Part shown: piece after piece, positions 8,262 through 16,772 of the stretch
How the letters are laid out: each line of letters begins with the position of its first letter
Numbering within the stretch: position 1 is the stretch's first letter
Assembly (NCBI GenBank): GCA_945862005.1
Contig: CAMAWQ010000009.1
Span: 1-32,700, forward strand
Source: Hylemonella gracilis
GTDB taxonomy: Bacteria; Pseudomonadota; Gammaproteobacteria; Burkholderiales; Burkholderiaceae_C
Direction of reading: 5' to 3'
DNA length: 32,700 nt
Notes under the pieces: generated by a model
What the model was told of the DNA's origin: nothing
The model's input: the letters and a program-made list of their open reading frames with translations, nothing else
The model's database searches: none
Position numbers and translations under genes: made by a program

Positions 8262-9059
8262 ATGGACCGTTTTCATTCCAAAGTTGCCATTGTCACGGGC
8301 GCGGGCTGTGTGGGTTCGGGCTGGGGCAACGGCCGTGCCATGGCAGTGCGTTTAGCTGAAGAGGGCGCGCAGGTGTTTGCAGTTGACCGCGACCCCGAGC
8401 GCTTGGCCGAAACCCTAGAACTTGCTGGTGATGCCCAAAGCGCCATCACCACTTACGCCTGTGATGTGACCAGCTCCGAAAGCATTCAGCGCATGGTTCA
8501 TGCCTGCCTTGAAAAGTTGGGAACCATCGACATCCTCATCAACAACGTGGGCGGTTCAGCGGCAGGCGGCCCGGTAGAAATGAGTGAAGAGGTGTGGGAC
8601 ACCCAAATCAGCGTCAATTTAAAAAGCGTTTTCCTCACTTGCAAATATGTGTTGCCCACCATGGTGGCTCAAAAATCAGGAGCCATTGTGAATGTGGCGT
8701 CTACCTCAGGCATGCGTTGGACTGGGAGCGCGCAAGTGGCTTACGCCGCCACCAAAGCGGGAGTGATTCAGCTTTCCAAAGTGGTGGCGGTGCAGCATGC
8801 ACCTGATGGCGTGCGCGTGAACACCGTGGTGCCTGGGCAGCTGCACACCCCTATGGTGGAAGTTCGGCTGGCTAAGCAGCGCACCGGTGGCGATGTAGAG
8901 TCGCTGCTGGCTTCACGCGTGAAGCGCATTCCGCTGGGTTTTATGGGCGACGGCCGCGACACTGCCAGTGCGGCGCTGTTTTTAGCCAGCGATGAGGCAC
9001 GCTTCATCACCGGCACTGAAATTGTGGTGGACGGCGGCATGACCGCCCGCTGCGATTAA
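8262..9059 (+). CDS. SDR family oxidoreductase
   Basis: NAD(P)-dependent short-chain dehydrogenase, 265 residues. The catalytic YAATK is at Y161-K165, with serines at 147-149 in NVASTSG, N119 in SVNLKS and the NNVGG segment at 94-98. The nucleotide-binding motif is enlarged: TGAGCVGSGWGNG (12-24) instead of the compact TGxxxGxG, a variant I recall from some SDR subgroups. D42 after the second strand (AVDRD) favours NAD over NADP. A strong AAGGAG site precedes ATG 8262. First gene of the right arm, followed by a Bug receptor after 38 bases. The substrate is not known; oxidation of a cyclic diol or hydroxy acid is a guess. Confidence 0.92.
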   Translation: MDRFHSKVAIVTGAGCVGSGWGNGRAMAVRLAEEGAQVFAVDRDPERLAETLELAGDAQSAITTYACDVTSSESIQRMVHACLEKLGTIDILINNVGGSAAGGPVEMSEEVWDTQISVNLKSVFLTCKYVLPTMVAQKSGAIVNVASTSGMRWTGSAQVAYAATKAGVIQLSKVVAVQHAPDGVRVNTVVPGQLHTPMVEVRLAKQRTGGDVESLLASRVKRIPLGFMGDGRDTASAALFLASDEARFITGTEIVVDGGMTARCD

Positions 9060-9097
9060 ATTCAATCAACAAACATCTTGTTCTAGGAGACCTTGCG

Positions 9098-10063
9098 ATG
9101 AACTTCAAATCTCTACTCATCACCGTTGCGGCACTTTGCATGGCTGGTGCTGCTTGCGCTCAGCCTGCGGGCAAGCCTGTGCGCATCATCGTGGCCTTTG
9201 CCCCAGGGGGGCCTGTGGACGCCATGGCCAGAACCATTGCCGAACCCTTGGGCCGCAGCCTCGGGCGCTTGGTGATTGTGGAAAACAAACCGGGTGCTAG
9301 CGGTGCTATTGGTGCCAACGAAGTGCTCAAGTCAGACGCTGATGGCAGCACCTTATGGCTTACCAGTGTGGGGGCTGCAGCCATCAACCCGGCGTTGTTT
9401 CCCAAGTTGTCCTACAACATGCAAAAAGACTTTGCGCCCGTGTCGCTCGTGGCCAACAACGTGGAAGTGTTTGTGGTCAATATCAACAACCCTTCCAAAG
9501 ACGTTGCCGAATTTGTAGCCACCGCCCGCGCCAAAAAAGAGCCCACTCCGATTGGCTCCTCCGGTAAAGGCAGCATTCCTCATCTGGCCTTGTTGCAGTT
9601 GGAGCAATCCACGGGGGTGGACATGCTGCACATTCCCTACAACGGTATGGCCCCTGCTATTACCGATTTGCTGGGTGGGCAAATTCAGGGCTTTTTTGCA
9701 GATGTGCCCGCGGTGATGAGCCAAATCAAAGGCGGTCGCATGAAGGCGCTGGGCATGGCATCTAAAACCCGCCATCCCTTGTTGCCTGAAGTTAAAACCT
9801 TTGAGGAACTGGGCTTTAAATCGGTGGACACCAACAACTGGTACGCCCTGTTTGTATCTTCCAAAACCCCCGCAGAAGTGGTGCGCTCGCTCAACAAAGC
9901 CGTGGCTCAAGCCGTGGCCGACCCCGCAGCCAACACCAAAATGACCCAGTCGGGCGCTGAACCCAAAGCGTCTACCCCTGAAGAATTAGCCGCCTTGCTC
10001 AAGGCTGACACCGACAAATGGGCGGTGCTCATCAAGGCCCGCAACATCACCGGCGACGAATAA
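9098..10063 (+). CDS. Bug family TTT substrate-binding protein
   Basis: Periplasmic receptor, 321 residues, with a signal peptide at about 1-21 (cleavage near ACA/Q). The hallmark loops are KPVRIIVAFAPGGPVDAMAR and VIVENKPGASGAIG, followed by HIPYNGMAPAITDLLGGQI and a C-terminal WAVLIKARNITGDE. An AGGAGA site precedes the ATG at 9098. It lies between the SDR and the LigI-like hydrolase in the right arm. It is clearly different in sequence from the Bug of the left arm, so it is not a recent duplicate, and the two may bind different compounds of one pathway (inference). Confidence 0.93.
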   Translation: MNFKSLLITVAALCMAGAACAQPAGKPVRIIVAFAPGGPVDAMARTIAEPLGRSLGRLVIVENKPGASGAIGANEVLKSDADGSTLWLTSVGAAAINPALFPKLSYNMQKDFAPVSLVANNVEVFVVNINNPSKDVAEFVATARAKKEPTPIGSSGKGSIPHLALLQLEQSTGVDMLHIPYNGMAPAITDLLGGQIQGFFADVPAVMSQIKGGRMKALGMASKTRHPLLPEVKTFEELGFKSVDTNNWYALFVSSKTPAEVVRSLNKAVAQAVADPAANTKMTQSGAEPKASTPEELAALLKADTDKWAVLIKARNITGDE

Positions 10064-10066
10064 GCC

Positions 10067-10093
10067 GCCCAGAACAAGCAGCCCAGAACAAGC
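10067..10093 (+). repeat. Two tandem copies of a 13-bp repeat
   Basis: GCCCAGAACAAGC occurs at 10067-10079 and again at 10081-10093 with one base between, in the 49-bp gap between the Bug and hydrolase genes. It may be a small slippage duplication; no function is evident. Confidence 0.85.
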
Positions 10094-10112
10094 GCTCCAT
10101 TTAAGGTTTTTC

Positions 10113-11006
10113 ATGTCCTCACCCGCACCATCAGAGGTGGTTGTTCAAACCTACACGGACCATCCCAGTGCCGCGCAGCTGGTGCTGCCCCCGCTGGCTT
10201 GCGACAGCCATGTGCACGTGTTTGGGCCTAAAGCTCGCTTTGCCTATGCAGAGCCCCGCTCCAGCACGCCAGCCGAGGCGCCCAAAGAAAAATTGTTTGC
10301 GCTGCACCGCAAAATGGGCATCAGCCGTTGCGTCATCGTGCAATCGGTGGTGCATGGCCTTGATAACGCCGTGGTGGAAGACGCTATAGAGGCCGGGGGC
10401 GGACACTATTTGGGCGTGGCTCTGGTGGATGTGGACGTGGCTCAGACTGAGCTCAAGCGCTTAGCCAGCTGTGGGTTTAGGGCGGTGCGCTTTAACTTTA
10501 TGAAGCATCTCTCGGGCGGCGCGTCGGTAGAGGATGTGCTTAAGCTCACCCCCCGTTTGGCTGACTTGAGCATGCACTTGCAAGTGCATTTTCAAAGTGA
10601 ACTGGTGCACACCGTGGGGCAACAGTTACTTTCAAGCTCAGTGCCCGTGGTCATCGACCATATGGGGCGGGTTGACGCCCAAATGGGTGAGCAGCACGCC
10701 GACTTTCAAGCCCTCATGCGCTTGCTGGATCAGCCCCATGTGCACGTCAAGGTCAGCGGCATCGACCGTATTGAAGCCTCCTCTCGGGCGGGTTCCGGCT
10801 ACCCACTGGGCGTGCAATTAGCTAAACGGCTGGTGGAGCGCTTTCCAGAGCAATGCGTATGGGGCTTGGATTGGCCTCACCCTAACCACACGCATGTGCC
10901 GGATGACGGTGAACTGGTCAATGCTCTAGCGCGTATCGCACCCACGCCTGAATTGCTTCAGGGCTTGTTGGTGGATAACCCTCAGGCGCTGTACCGCTTC
11001 AATTAA
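10113..11006 (+). CDS. Amidohydrolase family, 2-pyrone-4,6-dicarboxylate lactonase (LigI)-like
   Basis: TIM-barrel amidohydrolase-2 family protein of 297 residues. It parallels LigI of Sphingobium along its length: [10 protein letters not shown] (metal-region H33 and H35), [35 protein letters not shown] (H183) and the terminal WGLDWPHPN (D253), then NPQALYRF. LigI opens the lactone 2-pyrone-4,6-dicarboxylate in protocatechuate 4,5-cleavage; this relative could hydrolyse that or another lactone. An AAGG site lies 6 bases before ATG 10113. It ends the right arm and its stop overlaps the purM stop by 8 bases (convergent). Family call firm, substrate inferred. Confidence 0.87.
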   Translation: MSSPAPSEVVVQTYTDHPSAAQLVLPPLACDSHVHVFGPKARFAYAEPRSSTPAEAPKEKLFALHRKMGISRCVIVQSVVHGLDNAVVEDAIEAGGGHYLGVALVDVDVAQTELKRLASCGFRAVRFNFMKHLSGGASVEDVLKLTPRLADLSMHLQVHFQSELVHTVGQQLLSSSVPVVIDHMGRVDAQMGEQHADFQALMRLLDQPHVHVKVSGIDRIEASSRAGSGYPLGVQLAKRLVERFPEQCVWGLDWPHPNHTHVPDDGELVNALARIAPTPELLQGLLVDNPQALYRFN

Positions 11007-12066
11007 CCCGCACAGCCGCACCGTCGCCGCGCGGTGCAATCACGCCGATGGTGTGCACCTGTTGGCCTAATGCTTGCAAGGTGCTTGCTGTGGCTGGAGC
11101 GTTGTCAGCATCAACCACCAGTACCATGCCAATACCGTTGTTGAAGGTGCGGTTCATTTCCAGGTCGCTGACGCCTGCAGTTTTTTGGAGCCAAGCAAAC
11201 AACTCGGTTTGAGGCCAAGTGCTGCGCGTGAGGTGCGCGGCAAGGTGGTCGGGCAGTACACGCGGAATGTTTTCGAGCAAACCACCACCTGTGATGTGCG
11301 CCAGAGCTTTGATGGGGTGTTTAGCCAGTGCTTCCAGTAATGGCTTGACATACAAACGGGTAGGCTCCATGAGCGCTTGGCGCAGCGGCTTGCCGTCCAG
11401 CATGGTGGGCAGATGTCCGGCGGCGCGTTCTAAGCATTTGCGCACTAGCGAAAAACCGTTGGAATGCACGCCGCTGGAAGCCAAGCCCAGCACCACGTCG
11501 CCAGCCTGCACGTTGAGGCCTGTCAGAATTCGCGACTTTTCAACCACGCCCACACAAAAGCCCGCCAAGTCGTATTCGCCGTCGGGGTACATGCCGGGCA
11601 TTTCGGCGGTTTCGCCGCCAATCAGGGCGCAGCCCGATGCTTCGCAACCATGGGCAATGCCGCCCACCACTGCAGCGGCTGTGTCCACATTCAGCTTGCC
11701 GCAGGCAAAGTAGTCAAGAAAAAACAGGGGCTCCGCACCTTGCACCAGCACGTCGTTCACGCTCATGGCCACCAAATCTATACCTACGGTGTCGTGCATG
11801 TTCCACTCAAATGCCAGCTTTAACTTGGTGCCTACACCGTCAGTGCCGCTCACCAAAACGGGTTCCTTGTAGCGTTTGGGTACTTCAAACAAAGCACCAA
11901 AGCCACCAATACCGGCCATCACGCCTTCGCGCAGGGTTTTTTTGGCAAGGGGCTTGATGCGCTCTACCAACGCATCGCCTGCGTCAATGTCGACACCAGC
12001 ATCTTTGTAGGACAGGGGCGGGGTGTGGGGTGGGGGAGGTGCAGAAGATGCAGGGGTGGTGCTCAT
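10999..12066 (-). CDS. purM: Phosphoribosylformylglycinamidine cyclo-ligase (AIR synthetase)
   Basis: Purine synthesis enzyme that closes the imidazole ring with ATP to give AIR. Conserved blocks are [65 protein letters not shown] and [16 protein letters not shown]. At 355 residues it carries a proline-rich N-terminal tail (residues 3-17) before the family core. It is divergent from the AI-2E/PerM gene across a 44-bp spacer, a Burkholderiales arrangement, and its stop overlaps the LigI-like gene by 8 bases on the opposite strand. Confidence 0.96.
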   Translation of the reverse strand: MSTTPASSAPPPPHTPPLSYKDAGVDIDAGDALVERIKPLAKKTLREGVMAGIGGFGALFEVPKRYKEPVLVSGTDGVGTKLKLAFEWNMHDTVGIDLVAMSVNDVLVQGAEPLFFLDYFACGKLNVDTAAAVVGGIAHGCEASGCALIGGETAEMPGMYPDGEYDLAGFCVGVVEKSRILTGLNVQAGDVVLGLASSGVHSNGFSLVRKCLERAAGHLPTMLDGKPLRQALMEPTRLYVKPLLEALAKHPIKALAHITGGGLLENIPRVLPDHLAAHLTRSTWPQTELFAWLQKTAGVSDLEMNRTFNNGIGMVLVVDADNAPATASTLQALGQQVHTIGVIAPRGDGAAVRVN

Positions 12067-12110
12067 AATGGGGCGCGCTTTAGAATTTGTTTGATTTTAA
12101 GTCTTCCCCC

Positions 12111-13202
12111 ATGTCCTTAACCTCCCCGCCCAGAAGCTCTCTACCTGTCAATTTGGTGGTGGGTGCTTTAATGGCTCTGGGTCTGATGTGGGCCCTTTGG
12201 TTTCTTGCCCCCGTGCTGACGCCGTTTGTGGTGGCCGGTGTGGCGGCTTACGTGCTTAACCCCTTGGTCGACAAGCTGTGCCGCTTAGGCGGTTGTTTTA
12301 TGCCGCGTTGGCTGGCCGTGTTGGTTGTGGAGTTGGGTTTTGTATTGGTGGTGCTCGGCGTGTTGCTCTTGTTAGTGCCCATCCTGTCTCACGAACTGCC
12401 GCAACTTAAGGCGCAACTACCTGTTTTATTGGAGCGGCTTGACGACGCGCTGCAACCCATGCTCAAGCAATGGGGGCTAGAGGTGTCGCTCAACCTGCAA
12501 GACCTTAAGCAGCAGCTGATGGCGTATTTAAATACCAACCGCGAGGAATTGGCGGGCTCTGCATGGTCATCTTTAAAGATGGGGGGCAGCGTGTTGCTGG
12601 CTTGGGTGAGTAACGTGGTGCTCATTCCCGTGGTGCTGTTTTATGTGCTCATGGACGGCGCGCAGTGGTTCAAACGTGTGTTGGAGTGGGTGCCCCGCCG
12701 TTGGTCTGCCGAGGTCAACAGTTTTGTGCAGGAATCGGACGAGGTGCTGGGCCAGTATCTGCGCGGGCAGTTGCTGGTGATGTTGGCGCTTGCAGTGTTT
12801 TACAGCGCAGGGTTGGCGCTTTTTGGTTTGGACTTGGCCTTACCACTGGGTGTGTTTACGGGGCTGGTAAGTCTGGTGCCTTATTTGGGTTTTGGCTTGG
12901 GCTTGTTACTGGCCACCTTGGCGGGCTTGCTTGAATTTGCCCCAAGTGGACAACTGATGCATGTGCTGGTGATGTTGGTCACCGTATTTGGCTTGGGCCA
13001 GTTGCTCGAAAGCTTTGTTTTAACCCCTCGCTGGGTGGGCGAGCGTATAGGGCTACACCCCTTGGCTGTCATCTTGGCGTTGTTGGTGTTTGCACAGATG
13101 TTGGGGTTTATTGGTGTTCTGGTGGCCTTGCCTGCCAGTGCCGTGGCTTTGGTGGGCATTCGGCGCTTGAAAGCGTGGTTGCTCCAACGTGACGCCACAT
13201 GA
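12111..13202 (+). CDS. AI-2E family transporter (PerM-like membrane permease)
   Basis: Inner-membrane protein with the hydrophobic pattern of the AI-2E transporter/PerM family: an N-terminal pair of helices (about residues 12-60 from ATG 12111), a third at VLVVELGFVLVVLGVLLLLVP, a hydrophilic middle rich in coiled segments (QLKAQLPVLLERLDDAL), and a C-terminal multi-helix block with GVFTGLVSLVPYLGFGLG and VLTPRWVGERIGLHPLAVI, which are strong family markers. The substrate is unknown for most members despite the name. The frame is open from TTG 12087, but ATG 12111 is likelier (363 residues). It overlaps hda by 4 bases (ATGA). Confidence 0.9.
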   Translation: MSLTSPPRSSLPVNLVVGALMALGLMWALWFLAPVLTPFVVAGVAAYVLNPLVDKLCRLGGCFMPRWLAVLVVELGFVLVVLGVLLLLVPILSHELPQLKAQLPVLLERLDDALQPMLKQWGLEVSLNLQDLKQQLMAYLNTNREELAGSAWSSLKMGGSVLLAWVSNVVLIPVVLFYVLMDGAQWFKRVLEWVPRRWSAEVNSFVQESDEVLGQYLRGQLLVMLALAVFYSAGLALFGLDLALPLGVFTGLVSLVPYLGFGLGLLLATLAGLLEFAPSGQLMHVLVMLVTVFGLGQLLESFVLTPRWVGERIGLHPLAVILALLVFAQMLGFIGVLVALPASAVALVGIRRLKAWLLQRDAT

Positions 13203-13885
13203 AGCAAATGGCTTTGGATATAGGTTTGGCGCTGGCGCCTACCTTGCTCAACTTTGTACCCGGCCCCAACCTTGAGGCTTTGCGCCATCTTCAAGTGTGG
13301 GCGTCTGCTGGTTCAGGAGTTGCCGCACGTTCTCCGGTGCCCACATATATTTGGGGCGCTGAGGGTTCTGGCAAAACCCATTTGCTCTTAGGGGTGGCAC
13401 AAGCTTTAAAAGAGCAGGGTTGCCCTGTGGGCTACCTGAGCAGCCAAGACCACGAGCCGCCTGCCTTTGATGAGCGCTGGTCTGCAGTGCTTCTGGACGA
13501 CGTACACCTTTACACCGCTGTGCAGCAGCATGCTGCTTTTGCTTGGTTTGTGCAGGCGCAGTCTCAACAGGCGGGCGTGGTGGCCGCAGGCGAACTGCCC
13601 CCCGCCGACTTAAAGCTGCGAGAAGACCTGCGCACCCGTCTGGGTTGGGGGCATGTTTGGGCGCTTCAAGTCATGGGGGATGACGAGCGGCGTGCCGTGC
13701 TTATCTCTGCCGCTCAGGAGCGGGGCTTGAGCCTCAGCCCCGAGGTGGTGGACTTTATTCTCACGCGCTTCAGCCGCGACTTAGGGCACCTGATGCAGCT
13801 GCTTCATCACTTAGATGCTTATGCGCTCCAGGTGCAGCGCACCATCACCATCCCCCTTATCAAGGACATGCTGCAAGACTCATGA
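13199..13885 (+). CDS. hda: DnaA regulatory inactivator Hda
   Basis: AAA+ protein related to DnaA that, with the DNA-loaded beta clamp, stimulates ATP hydrolysis by DnaA to prevent re-initiation. The N-terminal QMALDI (3-8) matches the clamp-binding motif. Walker A is GAEGSGKT (53-60), Walker B ends with LLDD (98-101) followed by VHLY. At 228 residues it is of normal length and lacks a DnaA DNA-binding domain. Start ATG 13199 overlaps the upstream stop by 4 bases; its own stop overlaps the next ATG at 13882 likewise. It belongs to the same transcript as PerM, HAD and pcnB. Confidence 0.93.
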   Translation: MKQMALDIGLALAPTLLNFVPGPNLEALRHLQVWASAGSGVAARSPVPTYIWGAEGSGKTHLLLGVAQALKEQGCPVGYLSSQDHEPPAFDERWSAVLLDDVHLYTAVQQHAAFAWFVQAQSQQAGVVAAGELPPADLKLREDLRTRLGWGHVWALQVMGDDERRAVLISAAQERGLSLSPEVVDFILTRFSRDLGHLMQLLHHLDAYALQVQRTITIPLIKDMLQDS

Positions 13886-14565
13886 GTTCTGAACCGCAAC
13901 GCTTGGCCCTGTTTGACCTGGACCACACCCTTTTGCCCATGGACTCCGACCACGCTTGGGGTAACTTCACCACCAGCTTAGGCTGGACCGACCCCGTCAC
14001 TTTTTCTAAGCGCAACGATGCGTTTTACGACCACTACAAGCAAGGCACCCTCAATGTGCACGATTACGTGCGCTTTGCCACCGAAGCCACGCGTCTGCAA
14101 GGGCCGCAGCGCGCTTGGGAGGCCCGGGACCGTTTTATGCGCGACATCATCACACCGGCCATTCAGCCCGTGGCCTTGAACCTCATTGCCCAGCACCGAG
14201 AGCAGGGGCACGGTGTGGCCATCATCACTGCTACCAATGAGTTTGTGACCCGTCCCATTGCCGACGCTTTGGGAGTGCAACACCTGATTGCGGTGCAGTT
14301 GCAGCAAGACGCCTTGGGTTGGATGACCGGAGAAATTGAAGGAGTGCCTTCATTTCGCGAGGGCAAAGTGCAGCGTATGCAGCAATGGTTGGCGCAACAA
14401 GGCTTGGAGCGCCGCGCGGTGCACATCACCTTTTACAGCGACTCCATCAACGATTTGCCGCTTTTGGAACAGGCCGACCAGCCTGTGGCCACCAACCCAG
14501 ACGAGCGTCTGCGCGCTTTAGCTCTGGAGCGGGGATGGCGTATCCTTGAGCTCTTTCCTAAATGA
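13882..14565 (+). CDS. HAD-IB family phosphatase
   Basis: Haloacid-dehalogenase-type phosphatase of the SerB-like IB group, 227 residues. The nucleophile motif is FDLDHTLL with D12 and general acid D14; motif II includes the threonine of IITATNEF; the conserved lysine is in REGKVQRM; and motif III is FYSDSINDLPLL. A helical cap lies between motifs I and II. Possible substrates include phosphoserine or histidinol phosphate, as in related proteins, but none can be picked from sequence. ATGA overlaps on both sides place it in the PerM-hda-pcnB chain. Confidence 0.92.
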   Translation: MSSEPQRLALFDLDHTLLPMDSDHAWGNFTTSLGWTDPVTFSKRNDAFYDHYKQGTLNVHDYVRFATEATRLQGPQRAWEARDRFMRDIITPAIQPVALNLIAQHREQGHGVAIITATNEFVTRPIADALGVQHLIAVQLQQDALGWMTGEIEGVPSFREGKVQRMQQWLAQQGLERRAVHITFYSDSINDLPLLEQADQPVATNPDERLRALALERGWRILELFPK

Positions 14566-16130
14566 TTAAAAAATTCATCGACAAACTGCTGGGCAAATCC
14601 GACCCAGCGCCCCGCTCAAAAAAATCCGGCCCTGCCGATTTTGGTAAACGCCGCGAACTGACCTTTAGTGACCACCGCATTGATGTGCAGCTGGTAGACG
14701 AGCGCGCGATGGACGTGGTGCGCACCCTCAAGCAGGGCGGGTTTGAGGCTTTTATTGTGGGTGGCGCGGTGCGCGACCTGTTGCTGGGCCTGCGTCCCAA
14801 AGACTTTGACGTAGCCACCAACGCCACCCCAGAGCAAGTTAAAAGTTTGTTCCGGCGCGCCTTCATTATTGGAAGGCGTTTTCGTATCGTGCATGTGGTG
14901 TATGGCCGTGGGCGCGAGCACGAGGTGATTGAGGTGTCCACATTCCGTGCTTACTTGGACAACGCCGCCGCCGAACAAGTGGCCGGTAACGAGCGCACCA
15001 GTAAATCTGAGCTGGCCGGTATGAAGCATGCGGTGGACTCCAGCGGCCGGGTGCTGCGCGATAACGTGTGGGGCCCGCAAGACCAAGACGCTGTGCGACG
15101 CGACTTCACCATCAACGCCATGTATTACGACCCGCAGCGTCAAGTGGTGGTGGACTACCACGGCGGCTTTAAAGACGCACAAAAGCACACCCTGCGCATG
15201 ATTGGCGACCCCGCCACCCGCTACCGCGAAGACCCGGTTCGTATTATTCGGGCGATTCGTTTTGCCGCCAAGCTCAGTGGCTTGGGGTTCAAAATTGAAA
15301 GCAAAACCGCCAAGCCCTTGGTGGCCATGAAGTCCTTGTTGGCCGATGTGCCGCAAAGCCGCTTGTTTGATGAAATGCTCAAGCTGTTGCAAACCGGCCA
15401 TGCACTGGCCACAGTGGCGCAGCTGCGTTTGCTGGGCTTGGCTCAAGGCATTTACCCCTTGTTGGATTTGGTGGTGGCGCGGGCAGACCAACCGTTTGTA
15501 AATGCCGCATTGCAAGACACCGACCGCCGAGTATCTGAGGGCAAACCTGTGGCGCCGAGTTTTTTGTTGGCCAGCGTCTTGTGGGCTGATGTGCGCGATG
15601 GCTGGGCTCAGCGCATAACCCAGCGGATGCCGTCTTACCCAGCCTTGCAAGCATCTATTGACGAAGTGTTTGACGCCCAAATTGGCGACGTATCGGGTCG
15701 AGGCAAATTGGGCGCCGACATGCGCGAAATTTGGATGATGCAACCCCGCTTTGATAAAAGGTTAGGTACCTCACCCTTCAGTTTGGTGGAGCAAGCTCGG
15801 TTTAGGGCGGGTTTTGACTTTATGCGGCTAAGGGCCGAAGTGGGCGAGGTGGATGTGCTGCTGGCCGACTGGTGGCAAGAGTTCAGCACGGCTGACGACT
15901 CCATGCGGCAAGACCTGATGGAGCAGGTGAGGCAAGAGCAAGGCGCTCAACGTGCCCGCGCGCCTCGAACATCTCGTGCGCCACGACAGCCAAGTACCAA
16001 CGCCGATGATTCAACTCTGTCCCCAGAGGCAAACGACCCTCAGGACGCGACTGAGCCACTAAACGATGCCGAAACCGCCCCCAAAAAGCGCAGACGCCGC
16101 AGACGCCCACCCCAAGACCGCACTGAATAA
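14562..16130 (+). CDS. pcnB: Poly(A) polymerase I
   Basis: Class II nucleotidyltransferase that adds 3' poly(A) tails to RNA and promotes decay. The nucleotidyltransferase core has IVGGAVRDLLLGL (GGAVRD 67-72) and KDFDVATNATPEQV (D81 and D83 metal ligands), then RRFRIVHVVYG, EVSTFRA, DQDAVRRDFTINAMYYDP and YREDPVRIIRAIRFAAKL. At 522 residues it has a C-terminal low-complexity tail rich in arginine, alanine and proline ending in KKRRRRRRPPQDRTE, probably an RNA-binding extension. The start ATG 14562 overlaps the HAD stop by 4 bases. The 3' end overlaps an alternative longer start of folK. Confidence 0.95.
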   Translation: MIKKFIDKLLGKSDPAPRSKKSGPADFGKRRELTFSDHRIDVQLVDERAMDVVRTLKQGGFEAFIVGGAVRDLLLGLRPKDFDVATNATPEQVKSLFRRAFIIGRRFRIVHVVYGRGREHEVIEVSTFRAYLDNAAAEQVAGNERTSKSELAGMKHAVDSSGRVLRDNVWGPQDQDAVRRDFTINAMYYDPQRQVVVDYHGGFKDAQKHTLRMIGDPATRYREDPVRIIRAIRFAAKLSGLGFKIESKTAKPLVAMKSLLADVPQSRLFDEMLKLLQTGHALATVAQLRLLGLAQGIYPLLDLVVARADQPFVNAALQDTDRRVSEGKPVAPSFLLASVLWADVRDGWAQRITQRMPSYPALQASIDEVFDAQIGDVSGRGKLGADMREIWMMQPRFDKRLGTSPFSLVEQARFRAGFDFMRLRAEVGEVDVLLADWWQEFSTADDSMRQDLMEQVRQEQGAQRARAPRTSRAPRQPSTNADDSTLSPEANDPQDATEPLNDAETAPKKRRRRRRPPQDRTE

Positions 16131-16146
16131 AGCGGCAGACGGCACA

Positions 16147-16608
16147 GTGCACCGAGCCTACGTGGGCTTGGGTGCCAATTTGGGCGATGCTCTGGCCACT
16201 CTGAGTCAAGCCATTAAAGACTTGCAAGCGCACCCCAAAGTTCTGAGTCTGCGTGCTTCCAGCTTTTACGCCTCTACACCGGTGGAGGCAGATGGCCCCG
16301 ATTTTGTAAATGCTGTGGTCGAGCTAAATACAACCCTGGCCCCCTACGAGTTGCTGGCTGCATTGCAACTTATGGAGCACAGCGCAGGGCGTCAACGGCC
16401 TTACCTCAATGCCCCGCGCACTTTAGATTTAGATGTGCTGCTGGTGGACGATCTGCACCTAACTGATGCCTCACTCACTATTCCTCATCCCCGCATGTGG
16501 CAACGCGCCTTTGTCTTAAGGCCCTTGCAAGAGCTGGCCCCTGATCGGGTTTCGGCCATGCAATTGGCGGCGGTGGCTTCCCAACGGGTTGACAAGATGA
16601 GGTGTTAA
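16147..16608 (+). CDS. folK: 2-amino-4-hydroxy-6-hydroxymethyldihydropteridine pyrophosphokinase
   Basis: HPPK of folate synthesis transfers pyrophosphate from ATP to the pterin. Conserved parts are RAYVGLGANLGDALATLSQAI, SSFYASTPVEADGPDFVNAVVEL, then RQRPYLNAPRTLDLDVLL and LTIPHPRMWQRAFVLRPLQELAP. Two starts are possible: ATG 16066, which would overlap pcnB by 65 bases and add 27 unconserved residues, and GTG 16147, which places HRAYVGLGANLG at the N-terminus as in family members. I choose 16147 (153 residues). No strong Shine-Dalgarno supports either. Last gene of the purM-divergent cluster. Confidence 0.9.
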   Translation: MHRAYVGLGANLGDALATLSQAIKDLQAHPKVLSLRASSFYASTPVEADGPDFVNAVVELNTTLAPYELLAALQLMEHSAGRQRPYLNAPRTLDLDVLLVDDLHLTDASLTIPHPRMWQRAFVLRPLQELAPDRVSAMQLAAVASQRVDKMRC

Positions 16609-16772
16609 GCCTTTTTCTATTCTCAACTTTTATATTCGAAACCTATGCGGGTTTTTCATTAGAGTTTCTTGGCCTAATTAATGGCTTAATTCAAAAATTA
16701 AAAAAGCAAGGGCGGGCCCTCTGGCAACTGTTTGGCTCACGCCCCAAATGTGAACACTCATAGGAGACATCG
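16609..16772 (+). promoter_or_regulatory. AT-rich upstream region of the molybdenum hydroxylase genes
   Basis: This 164-bp gap is much richer in A and T than its flanks in its first two thirds. A 5-bp inverted repeat GGGCG (16710-16714)/CGCCC (16740-16744) lies just before the ribosome binding site AGGAGA at 16763-16768. It presumably holds the promoter, but I see no clear -35/-10 pair or recognisable riboswitch. Confidence 0.4.

Noticed and set aside
14616-15743. Long minus-strand open frame opposite pcnB
   Set aside because: Histidine- and glutamine-rich composition with no family resemblance; it is the antisense shadow of pcnB.
16710-16744. Molybdenum cofactor riboswitch before the hydroxylase genes
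   Set aside because: Only a 5-bp stem is visible; the larger conserved Moco RNA architecture cannot be recognised.
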